A stretch of 64,000 nt of DNA from Mesocentrotus franciscanus (Eukaryota > Echinodermata > Echinoidea > Camarodonta > Strongylocentrotidae). Positions 1 to 10,458 of this stretch are shown one piece after another; position 1 is the stretch's first letter; every line of letters starts with the position of its first letter. The stretch lies in contig CP137673.1 in assembly GCA_037976565.1 (NCBI GenBank), forward strand, positions 4,910,863-4,974,862, in the 5' to 3' direction. Below the pieces are notes generated by a model that made no database searches, was not told where the DNA came from, and was given only the letters and a program-made list of their open reading frames with translations. The position numbers and the translations under genes were made by a program.

Positions 1-205
1 GCCATTCATAATGCGGAATGAGGGTTGTTATTCAAAATATGAGGAGAGGGTCATTATTCATAAGGACCGCTATTCATAATCGAAGAAGGGGTCGCTATTC
101 ATAATACGAGAAGAGGGTCGCTATTCATAAATACGAGAAGAGGGTCGCTATTCATAATACAGAAAGGGTTGCTATTCATAATACGGAAAGGGTCGCTATT
201 CATAG
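1..205 (+). repeat. Minisatellite arm, GGGTCGCTATTCATAATACGAG-like units
   Basis: About seven degenerate units of 20-31 bp, each containing GTCGCTATTCATA followed by ATACGAGAA or similar. It forms the left arm of the surrounding element and is repeated at 10459-10580. The array runs off the start of the window, so its full length is unknown. Confidence 0.9.
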
Positions 206-235
206 AAATTAAATAGATAAATAAAATGATATTAA

Positions 236-543
236 AGGTAATACAAAGTTTTGGTATGGGGTCATGAATTTGGTTGAAATGAACATATTGGAAGCATATG
301 GGATCCTACAATTTTCAGTGATCGTTGTCGCGGTTGAAATCAAGTCTAAAGATGAAATTGTAAATAATAAACTCTTTATGTTGTATAGCTCCCTCTCAAG
401 GTCAAAATATTAATTTAGCTTTAAAACAATGTTTCTTGACTAAAATCAACCGATTGGCTATTCCCATTTGGAAATCATATATCAAAATTTTAAAGAATCG
501 CTATCCGGCCATTTTCAAAATTTCCCAAAACTTTGTATTGCCT
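236..543 (+). mobile_element. TTAA-flanked MITE, family A, copy 1
   Basis: A 308-bp sequence with terminal inverted repeats AGGTAATACAAAGTTTTGG and CAAAACTTTGTATTGCCT, flanked by TTAA on both sides (232-235 and 544-547). A second copy lies inverted at 53963-54427 with the same TTAA flanks; the shared part covers most of the first 250 bp. It has no coding capacity. TTAA target duplication is the hallmark of piggyBac-type transposition, so a piggyBac-related enzyme is the natural candidate for mobilisation, although the termini are not the usual CCC. It sits inside the left part of the foldback-like element, so it is younger than that insertion. Confidence 0.85.
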
Positions 544-599
544 TTAAGAAAGGGGGAGGGGGGCTGGGGATATTTTATATGTAATGATGTGTTTGTTCT

Positions 600-895
600 G
601 TAATAGATCTTGTTTCATGACAATTCACGTCAGCCTTACTCCTCATTTGTTTTGTTCCCTTTATTGTAATTTTATATTTTGCTGTAAACAAACATGGATT
701 TGAACAATTATTACGTGTATTTTCTGTGTTTGGTTTGAATTTATCATGTCTCGAATCAGCTACGGTAATGTTTTCTTTAAAAATTCTGACCTGCATGCAT
801 ATTTGTATTTACATTCCGTATTTGTCCTGGCGTTCGTTCTGTATTTATCATTATATCCTGCCCCCTTGTTGCTAGATATCCCACCCCTATAATAT
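600..895 (-). other. Internal module inverted relative to copy 2
   Basis: The reverse complement of this stretch matches 10695-10920 of the second element: for example GGCAGGATATAATGATAAAT and CAAACACAGAAAATA appear in the same order and spacing. The next module (about 1040-1560) is in the same orientation in both copies. One copy has therefore undergone an internal inversion. Confidence 0.75.
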
Positions 896-1039
896 ATAAA
901 TACAAAATCAAATTTCTCACAGCATTTTTTATTTTTATTTTGTTGCTCTAGACCTTATCAGACCTCCTTACCCGTCACCACCACCACCCCCAATAAAATT
1001 TTGATTTTGATATGATTCATATTCGGATCTCATTACCTC

Positions 1040-1570
1040 TGTGTACGCTACATGACGCGAAAACCTTCAAGTTCCGAAAATGTTCAAGCCCCCTATCCCC
1101 CAAACAAAACACAATTTTAAAGTGCCCCCCTCCCCACCCCTCTCCGGGCAGTAACTAGGCTTATGGTCCGGTCCATCTCCTTTTGTTTTCGGTGTTAGGA
1201 AAGTTTCAGGAAATCAAGATTGTGGATAAATGAAGTTAGGTTAATTGATATGATTACTAGTATCCTGAGGTTGGATAATTCCTGGAAAAACGAAAATCTT
1301 GAAACTCTTCATTGGCTAAAATTGAGCTTCTGGGGCCTGGTCCTTGACTTCTGGGACTGGATTATGGCTAAGGCTATATAATTTGTAGATCCATAGGTCC
1401 TTTTAAAAGCTACTTTCCACAAAACATTATTGTTGTATAAACAATTACTATATAGTTCCTAAAATAGCATGGGCCTGCTTGTTCTACTTAATGTCTCATG
1501 CAGTGGCGTAGCCAGGATAAGATCAGTCAGATATAATTATATGTGTGTTGGGTTTTACTTTATTTTTTTG
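1040..1570 (+). other. Internal module shared in direct orientation with 10925-11480
   Basis: Shares long diverged stretches with the second copy, including CTACATGACGCGAAAA, CTCTCCGGGCAGTAACTAGG, ATGGTCCGGTCC and TTCAGGAAATCAAGATT. No open reading frame of note. It identifies the two copies as the same family, with indels and substitutions indicating considerable age. Confidence 0.8.
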
Positions 1571-2277
1571 TCACCACAGGAGCGGGGCAAATATATTAGC
1601 TATATGTAGGTAATGGGGATGTCTCTATATAATCATCAAAGATAACAGGTACAATATACTTTAAAAAAGACATACCGGTAATACAGGGAACGCCACCATT
1701 CGCGTAACACCTAACGGTCACAAAATCATGGTATATAACCTAAGTCCCTACAACCTCCTCTCCATCGCTTTCTTCATTTGCTGAGGGTTAGGGACATGAT
1801 AGATAAGCCCCTTGATGGCAACACCTTGACGAAAATTGTTGGTAATATGTACTTGTACCAAGGGAATGCTGCAGGGAGGGTGGGCCAAATGGTGCAGCGT
1901 GGTCGGACTGATTGGAGGGAGGGTGATGGGTCATGTACATAATTGTGTCACACCTTTTTCTTTTTTGTTCAGAAATGTATGTTTTTAATAAATGTTTTCG
2001 ACACATATTCAAGGCCATGTATCGCCCCCACCATGGTTACGCCACAGCCATGGGGTGTCCCCTTTCAATATTTCCTTATTATCATTTTGTTTGCTTATTT
2101 AATTTTTATGAATAGCGACCCTCATTCAGTATTATGAATAGCGACCCTCGTTCCGCATTATGAATCTAGCGAGGTTACCCCATTAGAATATGCAGGTACG
2201 TTACATTTCTATAATATTTATTGGTATCAGTAGTCAGGTGGCTTAGTGAAATTATCGTTACTTGCCGGATAAAAGCA

Positions 2278-2573
2278 CCATTTTTGGTACAAGGCTTCCT
2301 TAGGACCTACTAAACGATATTAGGCTAGGAGCCCCCGGCAAAAATTTCAATTTAAGGGTGTGGTGCGGCGTCTTTTTGGAGCCCCCAAATGATTTTATAA
2401 CATTGATTTATTGTTGTACAAATGCCATTTTTGGTACAGGGCTTCCTTAGGACCTACTGAACGATATGAGGGTAGGAGCCCCCGGCAAGAACATCATGTA
2501 AGGGTGGGGCGTCGCCTCGTAGCCCCCAAATAATTTAGAAGGTAATACAACATTGATTTGTTGTTGTACAAAT
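2278..2573 (+). repeat. Two-copy tandem repeat, unit about 147 bp
   Basis: Both units start CCATTTTTGGTAC, continue GGCTTCCTTAGGACCTACT, then TAGGAGCCCCCGGCAA, and end TTGTTGTACAAATGC. Units are at 2278-2424 and 2425-2573. No gene is seen in the flanking 2167-2277. Confidence 0.9.
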
Positions 2574-2974
2574 GCAAGAGAACTGTACTGGTATGTTTAT
2601 GAGTCTTAATGTTCTTTTAATCGGGAAAAATGTCACAGACCTACATGTATATACATGTATGACCTTGAAATATTTGATGTTCTTTGAAATTTGTCCCGAA
2701 CATATTTTCAAGTCATTGTAAATGTGCAATTCATTTGATTTCAACCCCAAAAGTGTTCTGCAATACTTTACTTTATGTGTATACCATTGGTAGGATCTAA
2801 ACACACGAGTATCTAGTATTTCAAGCTAACAACTTGATATAATAGATGTGAAAACAGTTATCTATTGTATATGTGGATGCTTTTTAAAAGTTTTTCAAAA
2901 TTTGTTTTGCTCCTTAATTTCACAAATTCTATAACGCACAGTACGTTACTGGATTGCCTCTTATTTTGTAACAG

Positions 2975-3013
2975 GCTATCCATTGAGCATTATCGACATG
3001 GCATCAGGAAGAG
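2975..3013 (+). CDS. Candidate first coding micro-exon (weak)
   Basis: A pyrimidine-rich acceptor (CCTCTTATTTTGTAACAG) precedes 39 bases that contain an ATG at 2998 in good context (GACATGG) followed by four more codons (Ala-Ser-Gly-Arg) and one base, then a donor GTATGA. This is the arrangement of a 5' exon carrying the start codon. No downstream exon could be found in the next 7 kb, where there is mostly repeat, so this may be chance. Function unknown. Confidence 0.18.
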
Positions 3014-3299
3014 GTATGAACTATAAAACAATTTTTTATACGTGATGTTTCATTATTTGTTAATTTTTATTTATGGATGTACCTAACCCGAAAGATAAAT
3101 CTTTCAAAACCTGGAGCATTTTTTGATAACATAAAAACCAACTACATGTACCATTGCTTTGAATGGCATGTTCATAAAATAACTGATAATGCTACTGCAT
3201 AATTTTACATCAAACTGTTGGGGCCCCTGTTTATGTATCATAATATGATTGTTTTGCACATGTATGCATTGCTGGGTTCAATGTTGGAATTTGAAGTAT

Positions 3300-3670
3300 T
3301 TATTTTTATTTTTTATTTTAAACATCGCTTTATTGTTCAAACTTGCACAACAAAGGAGAAGATAGAATAGCCCAGGACATTTCTATTTTACTGGAAATTG
3401 CAGGGCATTAAAAGTACATATAATTTTATATAAACAAAAATAAACCAATTTTACAACATAGTGAGGACTGAGGAGTTTTGGATATTCCTAGCTATAGATC
3501 AAATAAAAGGAGCTAAATATTGAAAATTCATTTAATATATCAACTGAATCAATAGGAAGCATACATAATGAGTATTTTGAGAGTCTCATTTGGGTTAATG
3601 TGCCAGGCAATGAAAAGAGGCAAGCAATAGAAAGAAAATATTAGACTGGTTATCCTTACATACTTGAAAT
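3300..3670 (-). mobile_element. Retroelement 3' untranslated remnant
   Basis: On the minus strand this follows the coding remnant at 3671-3927 and ends in an AATAAA within ACAATAAAGCGATGTTT and an A/T-rich tail. It shares a motif pair (AGCCCAGG...TGCAGGGC) with 7201-7345, which looks like another 3' end of the same family. Confidence 0.5.
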
Positions 3671-3927
3671 TCAAAGAGGAATTTTGGTTTCCCATTTATT
3701 GGCATTCTTTGAGTAGTATATGACAAACAAAGATACAATAGATAGTTTGGATAGATTCTCTCAAATTTGTTTCAAGTTGACAGGTTTTCCAATTTCTTTC
3801 AACAGCTGCTTTATCCTAGGCACATTGTCTGTAGAGCCGATTTCCAAAGGAAGATACACCACAGAATATCCATTAGCTTGAATGTCGGTAACTAAGGGGG
3901 CATTTTTGTATTTTGGGTTTAAACTGT
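3671..3927 (-). pseudogene. C-terminal retroelement protein fragment
   Basis: Minus-strand translation gives roughly 85 residues, with one internal stop, including NGYSVVYLPLEIGS, then a lysine-rich segment and NANKWETKIP. As remembered, the pattern of an aromatic stretch, PxEIGS/PVEVGC and a closing tryptophan segment occurs at the C-terminus of retroelement polyproteins from echinoderms and cnidarians. It carries no catalytic motif. Its 5' side stops where the oppositely oriented LINE fragment starts (about 3960), so one element was probably truncated by insertion of the other. Family assignment is from memory and should be searched. Confidence 0.5.
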
Positions 3928-3959
3928 GATATATTATCTTTCCTCTATAGTGTTTGGCA

Positions 3960-4578
3960 GGTGAAGTGCATTTGTGGAAGCCTCAGACTTCGCCGCCGCT
4001 GCCAAGAATCATCTGAGCAGGACATTGCCTCTCGCCTTAGCCTTGCTGATCACACTGTACAACACTGCAATGTCATCAAGCTGCTTGGAGTGTTTCTTCA
4101 GTCCAATCTCAAATGGGACACGCGTGTAAAATCAATGATCCGTAGAAGCAACAGTCCTCTACTTACTCCGCAGATTAAAACACCATGGCCTACCCTCATG
4201 GTCTAGTGACTATATACCTGAGCATCGTTCAACCCGTCTTGGAATACGCTGTCCCAGTCTGGTCAGGCGGCATCGCGAGAAACAAGGAGAATCAATAGAG
4301 CGTATCCAGAAGCATGCTTGCCAGATCATCCTGGGTCGTGATATATGTTACTCTAATGCTATAGATCAACTAAAGCTACCAACCCTCAGAGACAGAAGGT
4401 ACAGTCTCTGTGTCACGTTAGCTGAATCAATGATGGACCCTTCTTCAAAGCTCCATCACCTGTTGCCCCGCGTAGTAAACATGGGTACAACACCAGGAAC
4501 ACTGGCAAATTTGTGAACTTGTGAAGGACTGAAAGACACAGAAATAGTCCAACCCCCTTCCTTACTCATCTCTTGTGA
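3960..4578 (+). pseudogene. Non-LTR retrotransposon RT C-terminal fragment
   Basis: Translation shows the end of a LINE reverse transcriptase: KLLGVFLQSNLKWDTRVKS, then after a frameshift VTIYLSIVQPVLEYAVPVW, then after another one IERIQKHACQIILGRD, and a closing arginine-rich TERHRNSPTPF segment before the stop. These are the usual thumb and C-terminal motifs of CR1/Jockey-group LINEs. The YADD palm and the endonuclease are missing, so it is 5'-truncated and also broken by at least two frameshifts. It cannot be active. Confidence 0.85.
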
Positions 4579-5465
4579 ACTAAAATACTGGTTTATTCAT
4601 GAACTTTACCCTATTTTGGACATTGCATATTGGACAGTACATACAAGTTTAATAATGTATATTGGATACTATAGTTAACCCACAATAAGATCATGTTATT
4701 AACTAGTTTTAAAGACTTAAAGGAATTGGGTATCTTTGTCTCAGATTCTGAAACAAAATCCTGGATTTAGCTCATGATGCAATGATAATTATAAACCTTT
4801 AGGTCAGTCAGGAACCCCATGACTTTTACAAGCCGATCGCCTGTCTGATTATCAAGATATTTATGATTGGAAATCGAAATCAAATTTTGCGTTTTCCTAA
4901 CGGTTTTCACAACACTATAGTCTATTGGGGAAAACGAGTATGGTAAAACCGGTCACTCAAAGATTTTTACTTTTTTGAGGCACTTCTTGATCATTTTGAA
5001 GCGCAATTTTTTTAGGGCTTCAATATTACACCATATCACAGACACTGATAACACGTAGGGCCGTGCATCTCAGATTTAACATTGTTAAACGATGCCTTTA
5101 AGATACAAATCCTATGCTTTTAAATAAACTTATATCATATAATTATATTTCACGGACCCAACTCCCACTTTATACTAAGTAGTACTATATACCTAATTTT
5201 CTAATTACTTGAAACAGCAGCTCTTCGCTTGATTTGTATAAAGTTTAATTTCACCCTATTTTATTTTGATATACATGCTATGCCATGGCTACAATGTATT
5301 TTTTGATTATGTATAAGTCTTAATGTCAAATTGTATCATATTTACTTTGTATTGCATTTATTTGAAATTTTTATGATGTAAATTCCACTCAATTCCACTC
5401 TTGAGCTGCCATCTGGTTTTTAATAATTACCTTTTCAAATCGATCAAATCAAATCAAATCAAATC
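4579..5465 (+). mobile_element. LINE 3' untranslated region ending in (AAATC)n
   Basis: AT-rich non-coding sequence following the RT fragment, ending at 5435-5465 with several tandem copies of AAATC. CR1/L2-group LINEs typically end in a short tandem repeat rather than poly-A, which supports the boundary here. Confidence 0.6.
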
Positions 5466-6113
5466 TGATGGTTCACTTTTTAGATTTTGTAATATGCAAT
5501 GTGTGCTATCAATTCAATTTTAGGAATGCAAATTTGCCATTTGTCATACCAAAATGCCCTTATTTAACTGTTTAACAGTTCAATAAATAATTAAATAGTG
5601 TAAATTCAGTGTATTTTTTTTTGGGGTCTGTAGAAAGATAAAATTTACTTTTATACCTCTGCCACATAGTACAGCAGGAAGCATTAAGGTTAATTGTTCT
5701 TTCTTTGAAAATATACAAGACAAAATTCAATCAAATTTGGCAGGGATCATTCATTAGAAATGATAGGTTGTTGCAGTACCTTGCCCCTCACGGGAACCCC
5801 GAAATTGTCCTATATAGCAATTTCTTTACTTTGACTCTAAAACTTAATGCTGGCACTCAATAAAATTTGACATTTGAGAGGGGATCTGAATTTGTTTGTA
5901 TTGATTACGTTGCCCCTCATGGGGACTCGGCGGCAGTGCTCCCCTAAGGTTTAGGTCTCTTGTACGTAGTGTTGCCAGATGTTTATGCATGGGGGGGGGG
6001 GAGATATTTAAAAAATATTTATCTGTGATACATTTTCGATGTACTACTTACCCAAGGGCACACATGATAATATAGTATAGTAATTGCTGTGGCCACTAAT
6101 TTCACAGGCTCTG
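5466..6113. other. No gene recognised; G-run
   Basis: AT-rich sequence with no supported coding frame. A run of ten or more G lies at about 5993-6002. Two short look-alikes, TTGCCCCTCACGGG (about 5782) and TTGCCCCTCATGGG (about 5910), may be remnants of a repeat. Confidence 0.6.
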
Positions 6114-6117
6114 TTAA

Positions 6118-6492
6118 AGATACTATGTCCCTTTGCAGCCAACATCAAAGGAAACCTGTTTACTTTCTAGGCTTCCCTGTCAGACAATATTGAGTGACTG
6201 ACTGACATCTTTTTTCTTTGGTAATAACATACATAAAATGAGCTGTAACAGGTACATGAGCATTTGTTTACATCAATAACCCACTACTTGTAATGGCCAA
6301 AATTAAACTGATTGAATCTTTGTGCAGCACAAAACGTACGACCATTTGGTACAAGGGTCTGAAAATCAGACTATTACTTAGCCCATAGCAATCACTTATG
6401 TCGATTCGACAACTAATGGTCGTTATTTTCCCACAAAAATTGTTGGCATTTAACCTTTTCATTTTTTGACCTGCAAATGGGACATAGTACCT
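6118..6492 (+). mobile_element. TTAA-flanked MITE, family B, copy 1
   Basis: Terminal inverted repeats AGATACTATGTCCCTTTGCA and the reverse of AGGTACTATGTCCC are flanked by TTAA at 6114-6117 and 6493-6496. The interior, including GATTCAATCAG/CTGATTGAATC and a conserved TGGTACAAGGGTCTGAAAATC, matches 49444-49972 in inverted orientation and 63720-64000 directly. Non-coding. Family A and B both begin AGGTA after TTAA, which suggests one mobilising enzyme. Confidence 0.88.
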
Positions 6493-6496
6493 TTAA

Positions 6497-7200
6497 ACAC
6501 AAGGTCCATTGGCCTCTTGTTATACATGTTCATGTATGTTATAATGAAGGTATTGAAACTATATGATACGCAATTATGGATCAAGAGAAAATCACAAAAA
6601 GCAAATGTCTTACCAACTGTCATTTGATGCCATATAAGATACTCATGTTTGCAATTTTCCATTCCCAAAGAAGCATTACCGCCAATTATGTTATTAATAT
6701 GTACTTGTTCTGCTGTTTTGTCTTTCACACTGAATGCATGGGCGTTTTTAAGTACATTTTTAATGTTCTTGAAAATCTATTACAAAAGCTGAGTGTAACA
6801 ACTATTCAGTTGTATTATCATGAAAACGGTGCATTTAGACAGATCTTTTTCCTATGTTCATACTTGTTTATACACTTCATATTAAAATAACCTAACAAAT
6901 TTTACCATGATCATGTTTGGTGTTGGTTATTACTTCATGTGTCAACGTTTTAAGTGTAATCAGTTTTTGAGAGGTTTCAAGAAATCTACAGTGTTGGCAG
7001 CCCAAAATTTTGTGGCAAAAATGAACTTAAATTGTATAATGACATGCATGAAAGGGGGTGTCATTTTAAACACACTTCTGCAAGGATTTTCAAAACAAAT
7101 GTGTTGATGACAGAATGCCCTATTTGGGTTTACTAGCCTGTTGTACGCAGAAAACCTCAATTTCAGTAATTTCAGTTTCTTAAATTTTGCAGCAGTTTTT
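6497..7200. other. No gene recognised
   Basis: AT-rich unique-looking sequence. Open frames up to 104 codons exist on both strands but overlap each other and have no domain, hydropathy logic or splice context, as expected from base composition. Confidence 0.6.
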
Positions 7201-7345
7201 GTTCCAATATCACTTTATTAACAAAGGAAGTAATAGTACATATACTTGTATAGATACTACAAAATAAAAAGTATATAGAAGTAGAAAAGAGAAGAAGCCC
7301 AGGTCATGTTTTATTATTAACAATGCAGGGCTAATACTTCATATT
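7201..7345 (-). mobile_element. Retroelement 3' end, relative of 3300-3670
   Basis: Read on the minus strand it holds GCCCTGCAT, a GCCCAGG-type motif reversed as CCTGGGC, and ends with AATAAA in GTTAATAAAGTGATATTGG, parallel to the remnant at 3300-3670. No coding part remains. Confidence 0.4.
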
Positions 7346-7617
7346 ATTCATAATGTAGAAAATTATTAACGGACACGTTTAACATATCATCTGTTTAGGG
7401 TCACAAGGGCGCTAACTCCATGTCAAAGTAATATAGATCAATGCCATTGTGGCTCCAAACAGACGATGTTACATGAATTCGAAATGAATAAATAGAATTT
7501 AGAAACGAACTTTGTGACTGATGTGTAAGTAACATCATATGGAAAACAAACTAATTTTACCTGAACTCTATATACATTCATACAAAAGCTGTTGAACAAG
7601 TATGAATGATGAATTAA

Positions 7618-7862
7618 ACAAAAAGAAACAGGAACGAGAGGAATGATAGGAAGCAGAAGGAGAGAGGAGCATTGGGATGAAAAGGAGGAGAGAATACGAG
7701 GGGCAGAAGAAGAAAGAGAAGAGAGAGAGAGAGAATAAAAAGAAGGGGAACAGAGCAGAAAAGAAAAGGAGGAAGGAGGAGAAGAAACACGAAGGGATCA
7801 AGAAACAAAGGAAGAAGAGAGCAAGGAAAGAAGGTGCCGAGAAAGAGTAAGAGTGTGGAATA
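7618..7862 (+). repeat. Polypurine tract, about 240 bp
   Basis: Nearly all A and G on this strand, with GAGAGAGAGAGAG at about 7720. Irregular rather than a clean microsatellite. Minus-strand frames rich in Phe, Leu and Ser across it are composition artefacts. Such tracts can adopt triplex DNA. Confidence 0.85.
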
Positions 7863-8446
7863 TACATTTATTAAGACTTCAGAAGGCTGTGGCCCTCCCA
7901 AAATGGCTCATCCTTAGAGCAGTATATTGAAAAGGAAGAAGTTACTGCAATCTTTGATACGGTGTAAAATAAATTATACAGATGTGTCCTTGTAACAAAC
8001 ACAATCAAACAAGATGTGACACAAAGAATTACCCCAAGTTTTGATCAAATATTTGAATCACATTACCATACAAAATGAGTGCTTCATAGCATGTTTGTGG
8101 CTTTTCTAAATGATGTTGCTGCATATAGAGTTTTGGCAAGAACTGGATTAGGAGCCCGATTAGGAGTTGAATGATCATGATCGATGATCATAACTCGGTC
8201 AACATCCCAATTAATTCCTAATTTAATTCATCCTTTTCTTTCTACTGTGATTCACGAGAGACCAGACAGCTATAATAAAAAAAACAGTGGAAACAAGATA
8301 TATAATTTAAACCATGAGCGTTTATTTAAATCCGTGCTAAAATCTAGCCGGGAAATATTCCAATAACAGTCGCATGTTAACAATATCAAAGTCTATTTAT
8401 ATAGCGAAAGACTGCCGCTTTACAAATTACATTATTATCAAACTTG
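7863..8446. other. No gene recognised
   Basis: AT-rich sequence without a supported frame. A short palindromic patch (ATGATCATGATCGATGATCAT, with GATCATGATC and GATGATC) lies at about 8171-8190. Confidence 0.55.
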
Positions 8447-8905
8447 TCAAATGCGCGATGTTGATGATATTGTCAATGATGAACTGACGATGTTGAAGAA
8501 ACGAGGGTCGATTATGTCGATGACGACGATGGTAAAGTTTTTATATACGATCTCGAAGAAACAAGATTCAACGATGTGGAAAAGAAGAGCCAAGTTTCTG
8601 ACGATGTCGAAGAACAAAAGTACATGATGTGTAAAGAATAGCAAAGTTTCTGACGATGTGGTAAAGAATAGCATATTTTTTAAAGGTGTGGAAGAACAGA
8701 AATCGACGATGTTAATATACAAACTGGGGTTCGTACTGTCGAACTGAAAGATGGCATGGTCTTCATACGAAGAAACGGTTTTCAGCGATGTCGATGATGG
8801 CGAAAGTAAAGTTCTCATGATGATCGTAAACGAAGAAACAATTGGGCGATGTCAAAGGTAGAGTTCCGACGATTAACGAAGACACGGAAGGTCAATGTTG
8901 TCAAT
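8447..8905 (+). repeat. Degenerate minisatellite, core CGATGTCGAAGAA
   Basis: About fifteen diverged units of 24-33 bp, most starting CGATGT and followed by GGAAGAA or CGAAGAA, with subunits such as AAAGAATAGCAAAGTTTCTGA recurring. A 123-codon minus-strand frame (8447-8818), rich in Phe and Leu, crosses it, but unit lengths are not multiples of three, so a selected repeat protein is unlikely. Confidence 0.75.
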
Positions 8906-9841
8906 ATAAAGGAAAATGGCGACCATCAAACAACCAAGATAAGGTTTTCAGCACAAAAGGGATGATGCAGTAGCTCCTGCAATAATAACATAAAGAATAA
9001 ACTTTGATTACACAGAGAAACAGAATCGAGATATTTGATTTGGTGGAGAGATTGTCAGGATTGAATACGAATTTGATTTTGCTTTAGAAGTTTAGATCTA
9101 TCACAAATTATCAATTATCTCCAAGCTCCGATACAGTTAAATTACACATGTTAGTGTTAGTGTTACCAGTCCGTGTCTGGTCCTGGCCACGTATTAAAAC
9201 AAAAATTTGTTTATTTTTGAAAATAAATATCTTTCAAAACCTGCATACCATCACTCTGAAAACAACATCCGACCTAGGCTAGGCCTAGCTTAATTACTAA
9301 TAATTCACGTTGTTGCAAGCGCATTGAAATATCAAATAAATATTATTAAAAATTCAAATTCAAATGTCGGCCAATGCAATAATCACTCGAGCCGTAGACT
9401 AGTCGTAGAGGAAGGTATGTAGACTATGTCCTCTTCGGTACAATGCAATATTCTACAGACTACAGCTGATGCACTAGAATGCTACTATTCTGTTTTACAT
9501 CGACTCTTTCAGTATTTGTTGACTCTGCTCAGTTTGAGAAATTGAGTGTGCTATAGTATAGGCTAGCTATAGTACTATTACAATAGATATTACAACATGG
9601 AAATGAATGTATGGGACAATGCATTAAGTGCATCTAGACCATTAATTGCATACCGGGTAATTTTCCGTTGTACAATTACCCTTATTCCTATCTTGTCAAA
9701 GATAGAATACAAATAGAGCATAATTTGAAGTTAAAACCTACCATTTTCACAGAAATCGTGGTGAAAACGTCTCCTAATAATCGTCTTCAGGCGCTTGTTT
9801 GTTTGACGTTTGGTAATACCGCCCAAGGAAGGAAAAAATAT
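8906..9841. other. No gene recognised
   Basis: Unremarkable AT-rich sequence. No domain-bearing frame and no clear repeat beyond short TAGGCTAGG-like words. Confidence 0.55.
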
Positions 9842-9958
9842 TCACGACATAATTGGCGACGAAATCAGCCAGGCGTGAACTTTATCGTGTATTTTATCAA
9901 TATTTTCACGATAAAATTGACGACGTCGTATATTTTATTCAATTATTCACGACGAAAT
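9842..9958 (+). repeat. Short TTCACGAC-containing repeats at gap edge
   Basis: TTCACGACATAATTGGCGACGAAAT and related words (TTTTCACGATAAAATTGACGAC; TTATTCACGACGAAAT) recur about every 40-50 bp up to the N run. The array probably continues into the gap. Confidence 0.55.
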
Positions 9959-10458
9959 NNNNNNNNNNNNNNNNNNNNNNNNNNNNNNNNNNNNNNNNNN
10001 NNNNNNNNNNNNNNNNNNNNNNNNNNNNNNNNNNNNNNNNNNNNNNNNNNNNNNNNNNNNNNNNNNNNNNNNNNNNNNNNNNNNNNNNNNNNNNNNNNNN
10101 NNNNNNNNNNNNNNNNNNNNNNNNNNNNNNNNNNNNNNNNNNNNNNNNNNNNNNNNNNNNNNNNNNNNNNNNNNNNNNNNNNNNNNNNNNNNNNNNNNNN
10201 NNNNNNNNNNNNNNNNNNNNNNNNNNNNNNNNNNNNNNNNNNNNNNNNNNNNNNNNNNNNNNNNNNNNNNNNNNNNNNNNNNNNNNNNNNNNNNNNNNNN
10301 NNNNNNNNNNNNNNNNNNNNNNNNNNNNNNNNNNNNNNNNNNNNNNNNNNNNNNNNNNNNNNNNNNNNNNNNNNNNNNNNNNNNNNNNNNNNNNNNNNNN
10401 NNNNNNNNNNNNNNNNNNNNNNNNNNNNNNNNNNNNNNNNNNNNNNNNNNNNNNNNNN
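9959..10458. other. Assembly gap, exactly 500 N
   Basis: 500 consecutive N. The round length suggests a default gap size rather than a measured one. Frames drawn across it are meaningless. It lies against the tandem-repeat arm of the next element, a likely cause of the assembly break. Confidence 0.99.

Larger units (their letters stand above)
1..2166. mobile_element. Foldback-like DNA element, copy 1 (5' end cut by window)
   Basis: Both ends carry degenerate tandem copies of a 20-30 bp unit containing GGGTCGCTATTCATAATA; they read forward at 1-205 and reversed (ATGAATAGCGACCCTC) at 2108-2166, so they form inverted arms. The right arm continues inward at 2018-2107 with sequence that also occurs, inverted, at both ends of the copy at 10459-11680. 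No transposase frame is visible, so this is a non-autonomous element. Arms made of short tandem units are typical of foldback/TU-type elements. A TTAA-type MITE is inserted at 236-543, and the internal module 600-895 is inverted relative to copy 2. Element class is inference; the repeat relationship is read directly. Confidence 0.75.

Noticed and set aside
2643..2658. ACATGTATATACATGT palindrome as regulatory site
   Set aside because: TACATGTA-type words are scattered through the whole window and are a genome-wide compositional feature.
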